Assembly (NCBI RefSeq): GCF_001904745.1
Contig: NZ_MRCD01000012.1
Span: forward strand, 80,616-144,615
DNA from: Calothrix sp. HK-06
GTDB taxonomy: Bacteria > Cyanobacteriota > Cyanobacteriia > Cyanobacteriales > Nostocaceae
DNA length: 64,000 nucleotides
Reading direction: 5' to 3'
The position numbers were made by a program, and so were the translations under genes. This document shows, piece after piece, positions 1 through 8,632 of the stretch (positions are counted from its first letter, which is position 1; each line of letters begins with the position of its first letter). Below the pieces are notes generated by a model that was given only the letters and a program-made list of their open reading frames with translations, was not told the origin of the DNA and ran no database searches.

Positions 1-936
1 AAGGATTTTCTACAGTCTGTTATAAAACACACTAAATCTGATGGTACAGCATATAAATGGTCAGAAAACCCAATACGTGCGACTTTAGAATATGGCAAAG
101 TTCAAAATATAAGTGATGATATATACTATCGTCGAGATGGGACAAAATTTACTGTTGAGTATATTTCAACACCAATCGAAGAACAAGGTCAAATTATCGG
201 CGCCGTTGTTATTTTCAAAGATATAACCGAACGGCAAATTATTGAGCGCATGAAGGATGAGTTTGTTTCTGTAGTTAGTCACGAACTGCGAACACCTTTA
301 ACTTCGATATGCAGCGCTTTAGGTTTACTATCAAATAATTCGCTAGATAGCCAACCAGTTAAGAAACAGCGAATGTTAGAAATAGCGTTTGAAAATACAA
401 ACCGTTTGGTGCGTCTTATCAATGATATTCTTGATATAGAGCGCATCAACTCTGGTAAAGTTACAATGCATTTTCAAATATGTAATGCTGCTGACTTAAT
501 GACGCAAGCTGTAGATGAAATGCACGCGATGGCAGAAAAAGCCGAAATTACTCTTTGTGTGGCGCGACTAGATGCTCAACTTTGGGCAGACCCAGACAGA
601 ATAATTCAAACGCTTACTAATTTAATTAGTAATGCAATTAAGTTTTCAGGTGCTGGTACTACTGTTTGGTTAAGCGCAGAAATTCAGATGACTCCTCATA
701 TATTATTTAAAGTCAAAGATGAAGGAAGAGGAATTCCGGAAGATAAATTAGAAACTATATTTGACCGTTTTCAGCAAGTCGATGCATCAAATTCTCGTAA
801 CCAAGGAGGGACGGGTTTGGGACTTGCTATATGTAGGAGTATTGTACAACAACATGGAGGCGCCATTTGGGCAGAAAGTGTATTAGACCAAGGTAGTACA
901 TTTTATTTTACATTACCTTTATTACGAGGAGCATAA
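1..936 (+). CDS. PAS-domain sensor histidine kinase (5' end outside window)
   Basis: The open frame runs into the window from its left edge, so the N-terminus is missing. The first ~80 codons read as the C-terminal half of a PAS domain, ending in the usual IFKDITERQ-type segment. The HisKA H-box SHELRTP follows, with the phospho-accepting His at window codon 94, then the HATPase_c boxes: N (LTNLISNAIKFS), G1 (DEGRGIP) and G2 (GGTGLGLAI). It should autophosphorylate and pass phosphate to a response regulator. The single-domain regulator two bases downstream is the obvious partner. The signal sensed cannot be told from what is present. Confidence 0.95.
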   Translation, partial: KDFLQSVIKHTKSDGTAYKWSENPIRATLEYGKVQNISDDIYYRRDGTKFTVEYISTPIEEQGQIIGAVVIFKDITERQIIERMKDEFVSVVSHELRTPLTSICSALGLLSNNSLDSQPVKKQRMLEIAFENTNRLVRLINDILDIERINSGKVTMHFQICNAADLMTQAVDEMHAMAEKAEITLCVARLDAQLWADPDRIIQTLTNLISNAIKFSGAGTTVWLSAEIQMTPHILFKVKDEGRGIPEDKLETIFDRFQQVDASNSRNQGGTGLGLAICRSIVQQHGGAIWAESVLDQGSTFYFTLPLLRGA

Positions 937-938
937 TT

Positions 939-1316
939 ATGAGTAAGCGTGTATTGATAATAGATGATGAGCAGGGTATTCGAGAAACAACTCAAGTATG
1001 CTTAGAAATAACTGGGGATTGGGAAGTTTTTACTGCTAGTTCGGGTAAAGAAGGTTTAGTGCTAGCTGCTAGTTCACAACCTGATGTAATTCTTTTAGAC
1101 GTAATGATGCCAGATATGGATGGGTTGACTACATTGAAAAAAATACAATCCAATCCAGAAATTCAGCATATTCCTGTAGTTTTTCTGACAGCAAAAGCAC
1201 AACCTGCCGAACAGCGTCAATTTAGCCAGTTAAAATTGGCAGCATTAATTACTAAACCCTATGACCCATTTACTTTGTCAGACCAACTTACAGAGGTAAT
1301 TTCACGAGCAATATAA
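939..1316 (+). CDS. Single-domain response regulator (CheY-like)
   Basis: The 125-aa protein is only a receiver domain. The acidic pocket is at D9/D10/E11, the phosphoacceptor D54 lies in LLDVMMPD, the conserved Thr is T84 and the Lys is K106 in TKPYDP. There is no output domain, so it probably acts by protein-protein contact or in a phosphorelay. It starts 2 bases after the stop of the upstream kinase, which strongly suggests translational coupling and a cognate pair. Confidence 0.93.
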   Translation: MSKRVLIIDDEQGIRETTQVCLEITGDWEVFTASSGKEGLVLAASSQPDVILLDVMMPDMDGLTTLKKIQSNPEIQHIPVVFLTAKAQPAEQRQFSQLKLAALITKPYDPFTLSDQLTEVISRAI

Positions 1317-1570
1317 TTGATATAGGTGTACATAAAGATGGGATTACCCTTTGTTGAACCACAATAAAGAAGGAATCCCAATAGGGACTCCATTTGATTT
1401 GATTCTAAATTCTACTGTGCAATTAAAACGCTCAACTGATAAGCCCCCTCGTCTGGTTGAACCTCTACAAAAAGGTGAGGTTGAGAGAGAAACTCGGCTA
1501 AAGGGGTCGTTGTTACTGATATCATTTCAGAGCTTTCCTCAAATCTTACCACTCATAACGAGTATTGGAG

Positions 1571-1645
1571 AATCCTACTAAGTTGTCCGGTGAGAATGTG
1601 TTACCCGGTTTTGTTTTGAATATGCGCTGCCGTTGGGGCAAGTAA
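1571..1645 (+). pseudogene. Remnant of a Uma2-family nuclease C-terminus
   Basis: One frame reads NPTKLSGENVLPGFVLNM and ends in a stop at 1643-1645. This is the standard C-terminal tail of Uma2/DUF820 proteins; the intact gene that follows ends with the similar TQLSGENLLPGFSLSL. Nothing upstream in 1317-1570 encodes the rest of the protein, so this is a 25-codon relic of a lost copy. Apart from this the 376 bp between the response regulator and the next gene shows nothing I recognise. Confidence 0.6.
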
Positions 1646-1692
1646 TAAGTTATATGATATAATATAGGGTTATTGCGGCTAGGTGTATATTT

Positions 1693-2271
1693 ATGACCCT
1701 TTTGACATTAAGTTTAGACACCGTTCATCTGAGTGACGATCAATTCTACCAGTTATGTCAAAATAACCGTGAGTTACAGTTTGAACTCTCAGCCAAGGGA
1801 AAATTAATTATTATGTCACCTGTTGGAGGCGAGAGCGGAAATCGAGAAGCTGACTTTATTATCGATTTGGGAGTTTGGAATCGCCAAACTGGTCTCGGTT
1901 ATACTTTCAGCTCCTCTACTGTGTTTAAGTTACCCAATGGTGCAAACCGTTCCCCTGACGCTACTTGGATTCAAAAGGAACGTTGGGAAGCACTCACTCC
2001 TGAACAAAGACGCAAATTTCCCCCTATTGCACCAGATTTTACAATTGAATTAAGGTCAGCAACAGATGATTTGGAAACGCTGCGTGAAAAGATGCAGGAA
2101 TATATGGATGCTGGGGTGCAATTGGCATGGTTAATTAATCCGCAACAGCAGCAAGTTGAAATTTATCGCCAAGGGCAAGATATAGAAGTGCGAAATCTTC
2201 CTACACAATTATCAGGTGAAAATTTATTGCCAGGATTTAGCTTAAGTTTATCCCGGTTTGTAGATAGCTAA
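1693..2271 (+). CDS. Uma2 family endonuclease (DUF820)
   Basis: The 192-aa protein has the PD-(D/E)xK-like core of the cyanobacterial Uma2 family: an early Glu in the SPVGGESG region, SPDATW near residue 97, and DFTIELRS followed by LREKMQEYMDAG and LAWLINPQQQQVEIY. The family is predicted to be a restriction-like nuclease and is hugely amplified in cyanobacteria; the cellular role is not settled. The start ATG at 1693 gives the usual family length. A relic of a second copy lies immediately upstream and another intact member is at 4.3 kb on the other strand. Confidence 0.9.
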   Translation: MTLLTLSLDTVHLSDDQFYQLCQNNRELQFELSAKGKLIIMSPVGGESGNREADFIIDLGVWNRQTGLGYTFSSSTVFKLPNGANRSPDATWIQKERWEALTPEQRRKFPPIAPDFTIELRSATDDLETLREKMQEYMDAGVQLAWLINPQQQQVEIYRQGQDIEVRNLPTQLSGENLLPGFSLSLSRFVDS

Positions 2272-2416
2272 TATAGCACTACAGAATACTGATTAAATAA
2301 AGGTAAGCCTGTAAAAAGTAATGAATTTATTTTAGAGTAACCTAACAAATGAAAAATATTTATGTTGGGTGGAGCAAAATATAACTTTAAAGAAAACGAG
2401 AATTTTGATATGTAAA

Positions 2417-3538
2417 TTAACAGCGTTGATAGCGCATCCCTGGTAACTGTGCAATTAAACCCATTAACTCAAGTTGTAATAGCGCACTAGAAACTAAACC
2501 CGGCGCCATACCTGTTTGTTGAATAATCACATCAAAAGTAGTAGAGTCCATCGAAACAGTTTCGATAACCTTTTGAAGTTCAGGTTCTAACTGAGGTAAA
2601 GCTGTTTTTACAGGTTTTGCAGGTATGGAATCAAACTGTGGTATCGCTCCTAGCATTTTAATTAACTCATCCAGTTCGCTTGGAATTGGTGTGGCACCTT
2701 GTGCAATTAGCTTTAAACAACCTTGAGAATTATAATCATCTACTCTACCTGGTAGTGCATAAACATCACGTCCAAACTCGTTCGCGTAGTCTGCTGTAAT
2801 TAAGGCGCCAGATTTTATAGGTGCTTCAATTACCAAAACTGCACGACATAAACCTGCAATAATGCGGTTACGACGAGGAAAATGTGTACGGTCGGGTGGA
2901 GTTTTGCTACTAAATTCACTGACAACCATTCCTTGTTTTAGGATTTGCTGGTAAAGTTTTTGATTTTTGGCAGGGTAGACAACATCAACACCTGTACCAA
3001 AAACAGCAATAGTGCGTCCGTCTGCTTTCAATGCAGCAACATGACTTTCACTATCAATTCCCTCTGCCATACCAGAAACAACAGTAAAACCGTTTTTTGC
3101 AAGTGCAGTACTAATTTGTCTCGTCCAGCGAACACCATACTCACTCGGTTGCCGTGTCCCCACAATTCCAATAAGTCCTTTTTGCCCCAAGTTCTCTTCT
3201 AATTCAACGGCGCCGCGATAATACAAAATAGGTGGAGGACTTGCAGTTTCCATAAGTAAACGTGGGTACTCATCATCAACAGGTGTCCAGAAATCAGGAT
3301 TTTCTTTCAGGTGTTTTGCTAGGAACTCTTCAGGATGGTTAGTTTTATTAAAACTAGCTCGTTCGTTTCCGACTTTTTGTATCGTATTAAAACCAAAACC
3401 TTCAACGGCGCCTAATTCACTTGACTTTACTTCCCATGCAGCTTGTAAAGAACCAAAGTGTTGATGCAACCGTTGTAATAATACTGGCCCGACACCTGAT
3501 ATCTGCGACCAAGCTAACCAATACGCGCGTTCTGGCAA
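2417..3538 (-). CDS. dprA: DNA-processing protein DprA (Smf)
   Basis: The 373-aa protein has the expected domain order. An N-terminal helix-hairpin-helix/SAM-like region (WSQISGVGPVLLQRLHQHFG) is followed by the Rossmann-like DprA core (GIVGTRQPSEYG, VVSGMAEGIDSESH, AVFGTGVDVVYPAKN, PRRNRIIAGL, SGALITADYA) and a C-terminal winged-helix (DML1) segment. DprA binds incoming single-stranded DNA and loads RecA during natural transformation. It stands alone, convergent with the Uma2 gene. The 291 bp upstream (3539-3829) shows no gene. Confidence 0.96.
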   Translation of the reverse strand: MPERAYWLAWSQISGVGPVLLQRLHQHFGSLQAAWEVKSSELGAVEGFGFNTIQKVGNERASFNKTNHPEEFLAKHLKENPDFWTPVDDEYPRLLMETASPPPILYYRGAVELEENLGQKGLIGIVGTRQPSEYGVRWTRQISTALAKNGFTVVSGMAEGIDSESHVAALKADGRTIAVFGTGVDVVYPAKNQKLYQQILKQGMVVSEFSSKTPPDRTHFPRRNRIIAGLCRAVLVIEAPIKSGALITADYANEFGRDVYALPGRVDDYNSQGCLKLIAQGATPIPSELDELIKMLGAIPQFDSIPAKPVKTALPQLEPELQKVIETVSMDSTTFDVIIQQTGMAPGLVSSALLQLELMGLIAQLPGMRYQRC

Positions 3539-3829
3539 CTTCCCATCCTCAATAACTATATATAGTGTTCCCAGGCGCCTGTTTTAGATTTAGAGCTTAC
3601 GATGAAATATAACTATTTCTTAACTTTTTTCAAAGTATGTAGCAATACTTCTTTTGCAATTTCAATGTGTGGGAGCATATCTACAGTATAATTTCTATTT
3701 TTTTACAAGGTCATCATTATAATTACTTAGAATTTCTGGATTTGGGGCAAAATTGCTATTTTGTTGTAAAGCTCAACTTAGTAGTAATAATGTTCTGTTA
3801 TCATTGTAAGGCAGCTTGTCCAGAAAGCA

Positions 3830-4204
3830 GTGTATCAACCGCTTGAAAAGAGTACGTGGTTGGAATTAATAGTAGTTATTTTTAGCCATATTCCTTTGTA
3901 TAATCTTTATCCTCAATGGGGTTGGGCAACCGCCAACTCAGGAAAAGTACTCTCGTTATTATCTCGCTTTTCTTCTGTTACCGTTCTTAGCGGTCACATT
4001 CATCAAGTAATTCAACATAGCAAAGGTAACATTCGATTTAGTACGGCTGCATTTCTTGCTTATCCTTTGCCGGCGCCTGGAAAAGCTGAAAAACCAGGGC
4101 CAGTCACTTTACCAGAAAAAGATTTACTGGCTGTGTTAGGTTTCCGCACACTAGAATTTGTACCTGGTAATTATGTTAAAAATGACCAGCATTCTCTAGC
4201 TTAA
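3830..4204 (+). pseudogene. Calcineurin-like metallophosphoesterase, C-terminal remnant
   Basis: The readable part matches the C-terminal third of a metallophosphoesterase. FSHIPLYNLYPQWGW and LSGHIHQV carry the last two metal-ligand His motifs, and a conserved tail follows. The N-terminal motifs (D-x-H, GDxxD, GNHE) are absent, and the sequence before FSHIP is not convincingly homologous. The apparent start lies in an unrelated stretch. I call it a 5'-truncated pseudogene; a translated fragment cannot be excluded but could not be catalytic. Confidence 0.75.
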
Positions 4205-4219
4205 AGTCTTCCAAATCAA

Positions 4220-4250
4220 AAAACATCCAAAGTTTTCTTATGGATGTTTT
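4220..4250. terminator. Bidirectional hairpin terminator
   Basis: A perfect 10-bp inverted repeat (AAAACATCCA ... TGGATGTTTT) with an 11-nt loop carries A-rich and T-rich ends on both strands. It sits exactly between the phosphoesterase remnant (+) and the convergent Uma2 gene (-), so it can stop transcription from both sides. Confidence 0.7.
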
Positions 4251-4290
4251 TGTGGATACTTTTTTATTTATAAAAAGTTATTGAAATTAT

Positions 4291-4854
4291 TTACATTTGT
4301 AACCAATCGAACAAATCTTTAACTGTAAGATTAAAGTCATCAGCAAATTGTGGCACTGGCAACAGGGCTTCTGGTTCATCGAAAAAAGCAGTTGGCTGGT
4401 CTTTTTGGTAAACCAGCACTGACTTTTCCTCTGGGTCAATTAGCCAACCTATCTGTGTACCATATTTTAAGCAGTGTAGAATATTCTTGGTAACTTTAGT
4501 TTGACTTTGGTCAGGAGACAAAATTTCGATTGTCCAATCTGGAGGAATTGAGAAAACGTTTCCAACTCCACCGTTTTCCTGACGTGGAATCCTATCCCAT
4601 AAAAACACAGAAATATCAGGTACAATCGAACGACCGCCAAAAGTACAGCGAAGTTCTGAAAAAGCGCGTGCAATCTGTTTTGGTTTGACTACTGAGTTGA
4701 TTGCAGGCGCCAACTCGGTTTGAATAACGCTGTGTTCTCCTTGAGGCATTGGTTTTTGAATTATGTACCCGTCAATATATTCGCTAGCCGGTTCTGTCTC
4801 CGGCAGTTTCAAAAATTCTTCTAATGTAAGGACTTGAGAAAGGGACTGTAACAT
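4291..4854 (-). CDS. Uma2 family endonuclease (DUF820)
   Basis: A 187-aa Uma2 protein: N-terminal TLEEFLKLPETEPASEYIDG, then VPDISVFLWDRIP, WTIEILSPDQSQTKVTKNI and IGWLIDPEEKSVLVYQ, which carry the predicted PD-(D/E)xK active-site residues. It belongs to a different subgroup from the copy at 1693 (LEEFLKLPETEP opening rather than LSDDQFYQLCQ). It is a predicted nuclease of unknown role, transcribed alone. Confidence 0.9.
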   Translation of the reverse strand: MLQSLSQVLTLEEFLKLPETEPASEYIDGYIIQKPMPQGEHSVIQTELAPAINSVVKPKQIARAFSELRCTFGGRSIVPDISVFLWDRIPRQENGGVGNVFSIPPDWTIEILSPDQSQTKVTKNILHCLKYGTQIGWLIDPEEKSVLVYQKDQPTAFFDEPEALLPVPQFADDFNLTVKDLFDWLQM

Positions 4855-5019
4855 TTAAGGCTCCTTCCAAGAACTTTAGGGGCGCCACTTCTCTACTATT
4901 TTACTAGAAAATGTTTATAGTATTGATGCCCGTCCACTCTTTAAAACAGTAAGCTTTACAATCCAATTTCGATAAGTTATACAGGTATTGTAAGTGAGTT
5001 GGCTGTAAAAATAATTACC

Positions 5020-6129
5020 ATGATATTAAAATATACTGCTGGCTATATTCCAGGTAAAAAATCAGAGGGTGCAAAATTTCATCAAATAGGACGCTTCCGG
5101 AGTAAGCAGTTGCCACCCAAAGTTGACCTGCGTAAATATATGACCGATGTAGAAGAGCAGGTTGGTAATAGTTGTGTTGCTAATGCTTTTGTAGGTGCTT
5201 ATGAATACCTTGCAAAACGTGCTTTAGGCGAATCCAGTGATGTTAGCCGTTTGTTTGTTTACTATAACGCGCGGTCGCTGCATAATAGCGAACACGAAGA
5301 CCAAGGGACACAAATGGAACTAGCTATAGATGCATTGTGCAAATATGGGGCTTGTTCAGAAGAACTTTGGGCTAATGATGAGGAACTAATTTTAGAGCAA
5401 CCAGATGATTTAGCCTACGAACATGCTGCTAACTTTACAATTGAAGAAGCTGAGTTCGTTGAAACTGACCTTGACACATGGCGCCATACTTTAGCAGAAG
5501 GATATCCAATTGCCTTTGCTCTCAATACATTTAATTCTTTTGATGAAGCAACACAAAATCAGGGGCGAGTACCAATCCCTAAGTCATCCGATAATGTGCG
5601 CGAAACCCACGGATGGCACGCAATGCTGTGTGTTGGCTACTCAGATAAAGACAAAATGTTTATAGTACGCAACTCATGGGGGTCTTCTTGGGGAGATGAA
5701 GGGTATTGCTATATTCCCTACGACTATGTAATTCACAAAGACTATAACGCGCACGACTCCTGGATTATAAAATCTGTTAGCGATTTAGACTTTAGTGCTG
5801 AGGTTTGGGAAGAGGATGAGTCTGTTTTTGCTGACGAAGGTTCTTTATTGCTATTTGACTTCTATATCACAACTTCTGACCCAGAGGGTTTTGCAACCGA
5901 CTTAGAAAATTTGTGTCTAAATTATGTAGAAAGCGACGAAGAATACTACTTTGACTATGAGTACGAAGAACAAGATGATGAAAGCTTTGTTCTTAATATT
6001 CTCAACTTTGACCTGACAATTGAAGACGCAACCGAATTCCTTGAAGAGTTAGACGCGCTTTGCGATGAATACGCCATAGATGGTGACTACGACTACTGTA
6101 TTGATGGTGAGGACTGCGAAGAGGAGTAG
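5020..6129 (+). CDS. C1 papain-like cysteine peptidase with acidic C-terminal extension
   Basis: From ATG 5020 the protein has 369 aa. An in-frame TTG at 4999 would add 7 residues, and neither start has a clear ribosome site. The papain fold is recognised from Q47...SC52 (EQVGNSC), H200 in GWHAMLCVGYSD and N218 in VRNSWGSSWGDEGY, so the Gln-Cys-His-Asn active site is complete. There is no signal peptide or long inhibitory propeptide. After the catalytic domain (about residue 250) come some 110 residues extremely rich in Asp and Glu, including runs such as EYEEQDDESF and a final EDCEEE. That tail resembles no domain I know and could bind Ca2+ or a basic partner. It is likely a cytoplasmic protease. 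Confidence 0.88.
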   Translation: MILKYTAGYIPGKKSEGAKFHQIGRFRSKQLPPKVDLRKYMTDVEEQVGNSCVANAFVGAYEYLAKRALGESSDVSRLFVYYNARSLHNSEHEDQGTQMELAIDALCKYGACSEELWANDEELILEQPDDLAYEHAANFTIEEAEFVETDLDTWRHTLAEGYPIAFALNTFNSFDEATQNQGRVPIPKSSDNVRETHGWHAMLCVGYSDKDKMFIVRNSWGSSWGDEGYCYIPYDYVIHKDYNAHDSWIIKSVSDLDFSAEVWEEDESVFADEGSLLLFDFYITTSDPEGFATDLENLCLNYVESDEEYYFDYEYEEQDDESFVLNILNFDLTIEDATEFLEELDALCDEYAIDGDYDYCIDGEDCEEE

Positions 6130-6136
6130 AAAGACT

Positions 6137-6295
6137 GGCAACGGATGATAAACGGATGTAACGGATAAGCTGCTTTAAATAGTAGGGTACGTAACACAAT
6201 CAGTACTTCACTTCGCTTTTAAAGATTGGTGGTGTCACGCACCAAAATTTTGTTTTTAACAAATAACCATCCGTTACATCCGTTACATCCGTTGC
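6137..6295. repeat. Palindromic interspersed repeat, CCGTTACATCC family (copy 1)
   Basis: The left arm (6137-6166) contains GGCAACGGATG and GATGTAACGGAT; the right arm (6269-6295) is its inverted counterpart, ATCCGTTACATCCGTT ending in GTTGC. It lies between convergent genes. Copies 2 and 3 (23148, 28098) are about 100 bp. This one is longer because a second palindromic repeat (GGTACGTAACAC ... GTGTCACGCACC, 6186-6243), related to the one at 12155, sits inside it. It is probably a nonautonomous element that now also serves as a terminator. Confidence 0.7.
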
Positions 6296-6321
6296 AAAGT
6301 TCCTCATCCATGTATATACAA

Positions 6322-7170
6322 TTATTTCAACTCCTTACCCCGTGCTAAGAGTTCAATTATCTCGCTGCGAGTCAGGTTGTTAGCCTTTGCGATGGCATCT
6401 AAGTTTTCCCAAGCAGTATCGGTAAGTCGAAGTGAGCGTAAACGTTTTGGTTCTTTGTAGTCTGGTTCAAATTTACCTGTAGCAGAACGCTTGCGTCGTG
6501 TAGATTTTTCCTTATTAGCAGAATATTTATCTTCATCTAACTGAACATTAGCAGTAATTAAGTCAACTAAATTATCAATCAGTCTTTGACGCTCTATTGG
6601 CATAATATCGCCACTTTGGAGCATATATTCAATCATCACAAAATGAAATAAGGCGCCCAAAAATACCCGTGCTGTTGCCTCTGGGTCTTTTAATTGTAAT
6701 TCTGGATGAAACTGTAAATATTGGGTAATATTATTAACAAAAATCTTTTGTGTGTTACTAACTAAATACCTTGCTAGCGTGGGAAATCGACCAGACTCAG
6801 CAATTACCAAGCGTATCAAATCTAAAAGTTCTGGTGTATCACTGACACTTTTACTTAGCTGATTTAAAAAATTATTTGCCAAATCTGCCAAGACAGGCGC
6901 AGGTTCTCCTTGAACAAAATCTATTGGCTGGTCTAGCACAACTGCACAACTTGTTATCAAACGCTCAATTAAAGCGATAAATAATTTTTCCTTATCTTGA
7001 AAATGGCTGTAAACGGTTGTTTTCGATACACCTGCTGCTGCTGTGACTCTATCCATCGTTGCCCCAGCAAACCCATGTGTCAAAAATTCCTGCATGGCGC
7101 CAGTTAAAATCGCTTCGATTTTATCTACCGATTGTGAAGCTTTATTGAGACCTTTGTTTTTTGCCTGCAT
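6322..7170 (-). CDS. TetR/AcrR transcriptional regulator with C-terminal ribbon-helix-helix tail
   Basis: I start it at ATG 7170 because AGAGGTGAT is correctly spaced upstream; the frame stays open further up. The N-terminal TetR helix-turn-helix is clear (GATMDRVTAAAGVSKTTVYSHF), followed by an all-helical ligand-binding domain. The last ~50 residues (RLRSLRLTDTAWENLDAI..NNLTRSEIIELLARG) look like a CopG/Arc-type ribbon-helix-helix DNA-binding unit, which TetR proteins normally lack. It is divergent from the exporter operon at 7307, with an operator-like palindrome between them, so it most likely represses that operon and itself until a ligand binds. Confidence 0.9.
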   Translation of the reverse strand: MQAKNKGLNKASQSVDKIEAILTGAMQEFLTHGFAGATMDRVTAAAGVSKTTVYSHFQDKEKLFIALIERLITSCAVVLDQPIDFVQGEPAPVLADLANNFLNQLSKSVSDTPELLDLIRLVIAESGRFPTLARYLVSNTQKIFVNNITQYLQFHPELQLKDPEATARVFLGALFHFVMIEYMLQSGDIMPIERQRLIDNLVDLITANVQLDEDKYSANKEKSTRRKRSATGKFEPDYKEPKRLRSLRLTDTAWENLDAIAKANNLTRSEIIELLARGKELK

Positions 7171-7225
7171 ATCACCTCTTGCTTGGACTATGGGTGCCAC
7201 CACAATAAATTCTAAGATATGCACC

Positions 7226-7280
7226 TTGACAAAAGCAACTGTACAGTTTAGTTTAGTAGTGTCACTAAACGATTTAGTTT
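7226..7280 (+). promoter_or_regulatory. Promoter and candidate TetR operator for the exporter operon
   Basis: TTGACA (7226-7231) is followed after 17 bp by TAGTTT (7249-7254), a reasonable -35/-10 pair. Overlapping and just after the -10 is a perfect inverted repeat GTTTAGT-AGTGTC-ACTAAAC (7251-7270), with further half-sites at 7246 and 7273. This placement is typical for TetR repression. The assignment is inferred from sequence and position only. Confidence 0.5.
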
Positions 7281-7306
7281 ACCTGTCTTGCACAAGAAGG
7301 GGAATT

Positions 7307-8617
7307 ATGGTGCGCAATTCAATAGTAAATCATTCAATATTATCAAAATTTAAACCCCGACAGCTTGTATTACTTGGCATAACTACAAGTTTACCCGCAG
7401 TTGGTGTATTAGTATCCCAAGTCTTCAATAGCCATGTATTACAAATGGGAGAAAAACAGACGCAGCAAGTTGTAGCGCCTGAAATCAAAACGGTGACAGC
7501 TTTAGGTAGACTTGAGCCAAGAGGTGAAGTTATCAAGCTTTCGGCGCCTATAGCATCAAGTCAAGGAAGTCGGTTAAAAAAACTGTTAGTAGAAGAGGGA
7601 GATACAGTAAAAGCGGGACAAGTAATTGCAATATTAGATAATAGCGATACACTTAAAGCTGCATATGATAAAGCATCAGAAGCGGTGCAAGTTTCACGGG
7701 CAAATTTAGCCAAGGTTAAAGCAGGTGCGAAAGTTGGAGAGATAGACGCACAGAAAGCCGAAATTGCGCGCGTTCAAGCGCAGTCGTTGGGTGAAGAAAG
7801 GGCGCAACAGGAAACTGTCTTCAGATTAGAGGCACAGTGGGAAGGGGATAAAGCTGCACAACGAGCGACTATTAAAAGACTTGAAGCTGAGTTGAATAAT
7901 GCTCAATCAGAATTTCGTCGTTACGAGCAGTTGTACAAAGAAGGCGCCATTTCCCAATCTAATTTTGATAGTAAGCGTTTGAGTATAGATACACTTACTC
8001 AGCAATTAAGCGAGGCTAGAGCTAATTTTGAACGTACAAATACTACTGGGAACAGACAAATTCAAGAAGCTAAAGCTGTTTTAAGTCGTATTAAAGCTAC
8101 TAGTAGCAAGCAAGTAACATCAGCAGAAGCGACGCTGAATAAAATTGCAGAAGTCCGTCCGGTAGATGTTGCCGCAGTTTCTGCCGAACTTCGACAAGCG
8201 ATAGCAGCACAGAAAGAAGCAAAAGCAAATTTTGAGCAAGCTTTTGTAAAGGCGCCTATAGATGGAGTTATTTTCAAGATCAATACTCGTTCGGGAGAAA
8301 CAGTATCCAATGATGGCATTGTTGAAATTGGGCAAGTGAATCAAATGATGGTAATTGCTGAAGTGTATCAAAGTAATATCAGTAAAATTAAACTAGGACA
8401 AAAAGTGCGTGTTACTAGTAATTCTCTTAATAGTGAATTACAAGGAAATGTAGAATTGATTGGCTGGCAAGTACGGCGCCAGAATATTATTAATTCTGAC
8501 CCTAGCGATAATATTGATTCACGTGTTGTCGAAGTTAGAGTAAAACTCGATGAACCATCAAGTCAAAAAGCTGCTAAGTTAACAAATCTTCAAGTAAAGG
8601 CTGTATTTAAACTATAG
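7307..8617 (+). CDS. DevB-like membrane fusion protein of an ABC exporter (HlyD family)
   Basis: I start it at ATG 7307, preceded by AAGAAGGGG; a longer frame from 7043 only overlaps the divergent regulator. The 436-aa protein has an N-terminal transmembrane segment (residues ~18-38), a split biotinyl-lipoyl hairpin (LKKLLVEEGDTVKAGQVIAILDN and APIDGVIFKINTRSGETVS) and a long central coiled coil rich in Glu, Gln and Ala. This is the layout of cyanobacterial DevB proteins, which bridge the inner-membrane ABC pump to TolC. It is the first gene of a four-gene operon with devC- and devA-like genes. Confidence 0.92.
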   Translation: MVRNSIVNHSILSKFKPRQLVLLGITTSLPAVGVLVSQVFNSHVLQMGEKQTQQVVAPEIKTVTALGRLEPRGEVIKLSAPIASSQGSRLKKLLVEEGDTVKAGQVIAILDNSDTLKAAYDKASEAVQVSRANLAKVKAGAKVGEIDAQKAEIARVQAQSLGEERAQQETVFRLEAQWEGDKAAQRATIKRLEAELNNAQSEFRRYEQLYKEGAISQSNFDSKRLSIDTLTQQLSEARANFERTNTTGNRQIQEAKAVLSRIKATSSKQVTSAEATLNKIAEVRPVDVAAVSAELRQAIAAQKEAKANFEQAFVKAPIDGVIFKINTRSGETVSNDGIVEIGQVNQMMVIAEVYQSNISKIKLGQKVRVTSNSLNSELQGNVELIGWQVRRQNIINSDPSDNIDSRVVEVRVKLDEPSSQKAAKLTNLQVKAVFKL

Positions 8618-8632
8618 ATAATATAAAATATC

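Noticed and set aside
1351..1581. 76-codon open frame after the response regulator
   Set aside because: It has no ribosome site and no family resemblance. Its 3' end overlaps, in another frame, a recognisable Uma2 tail, so it is chance.
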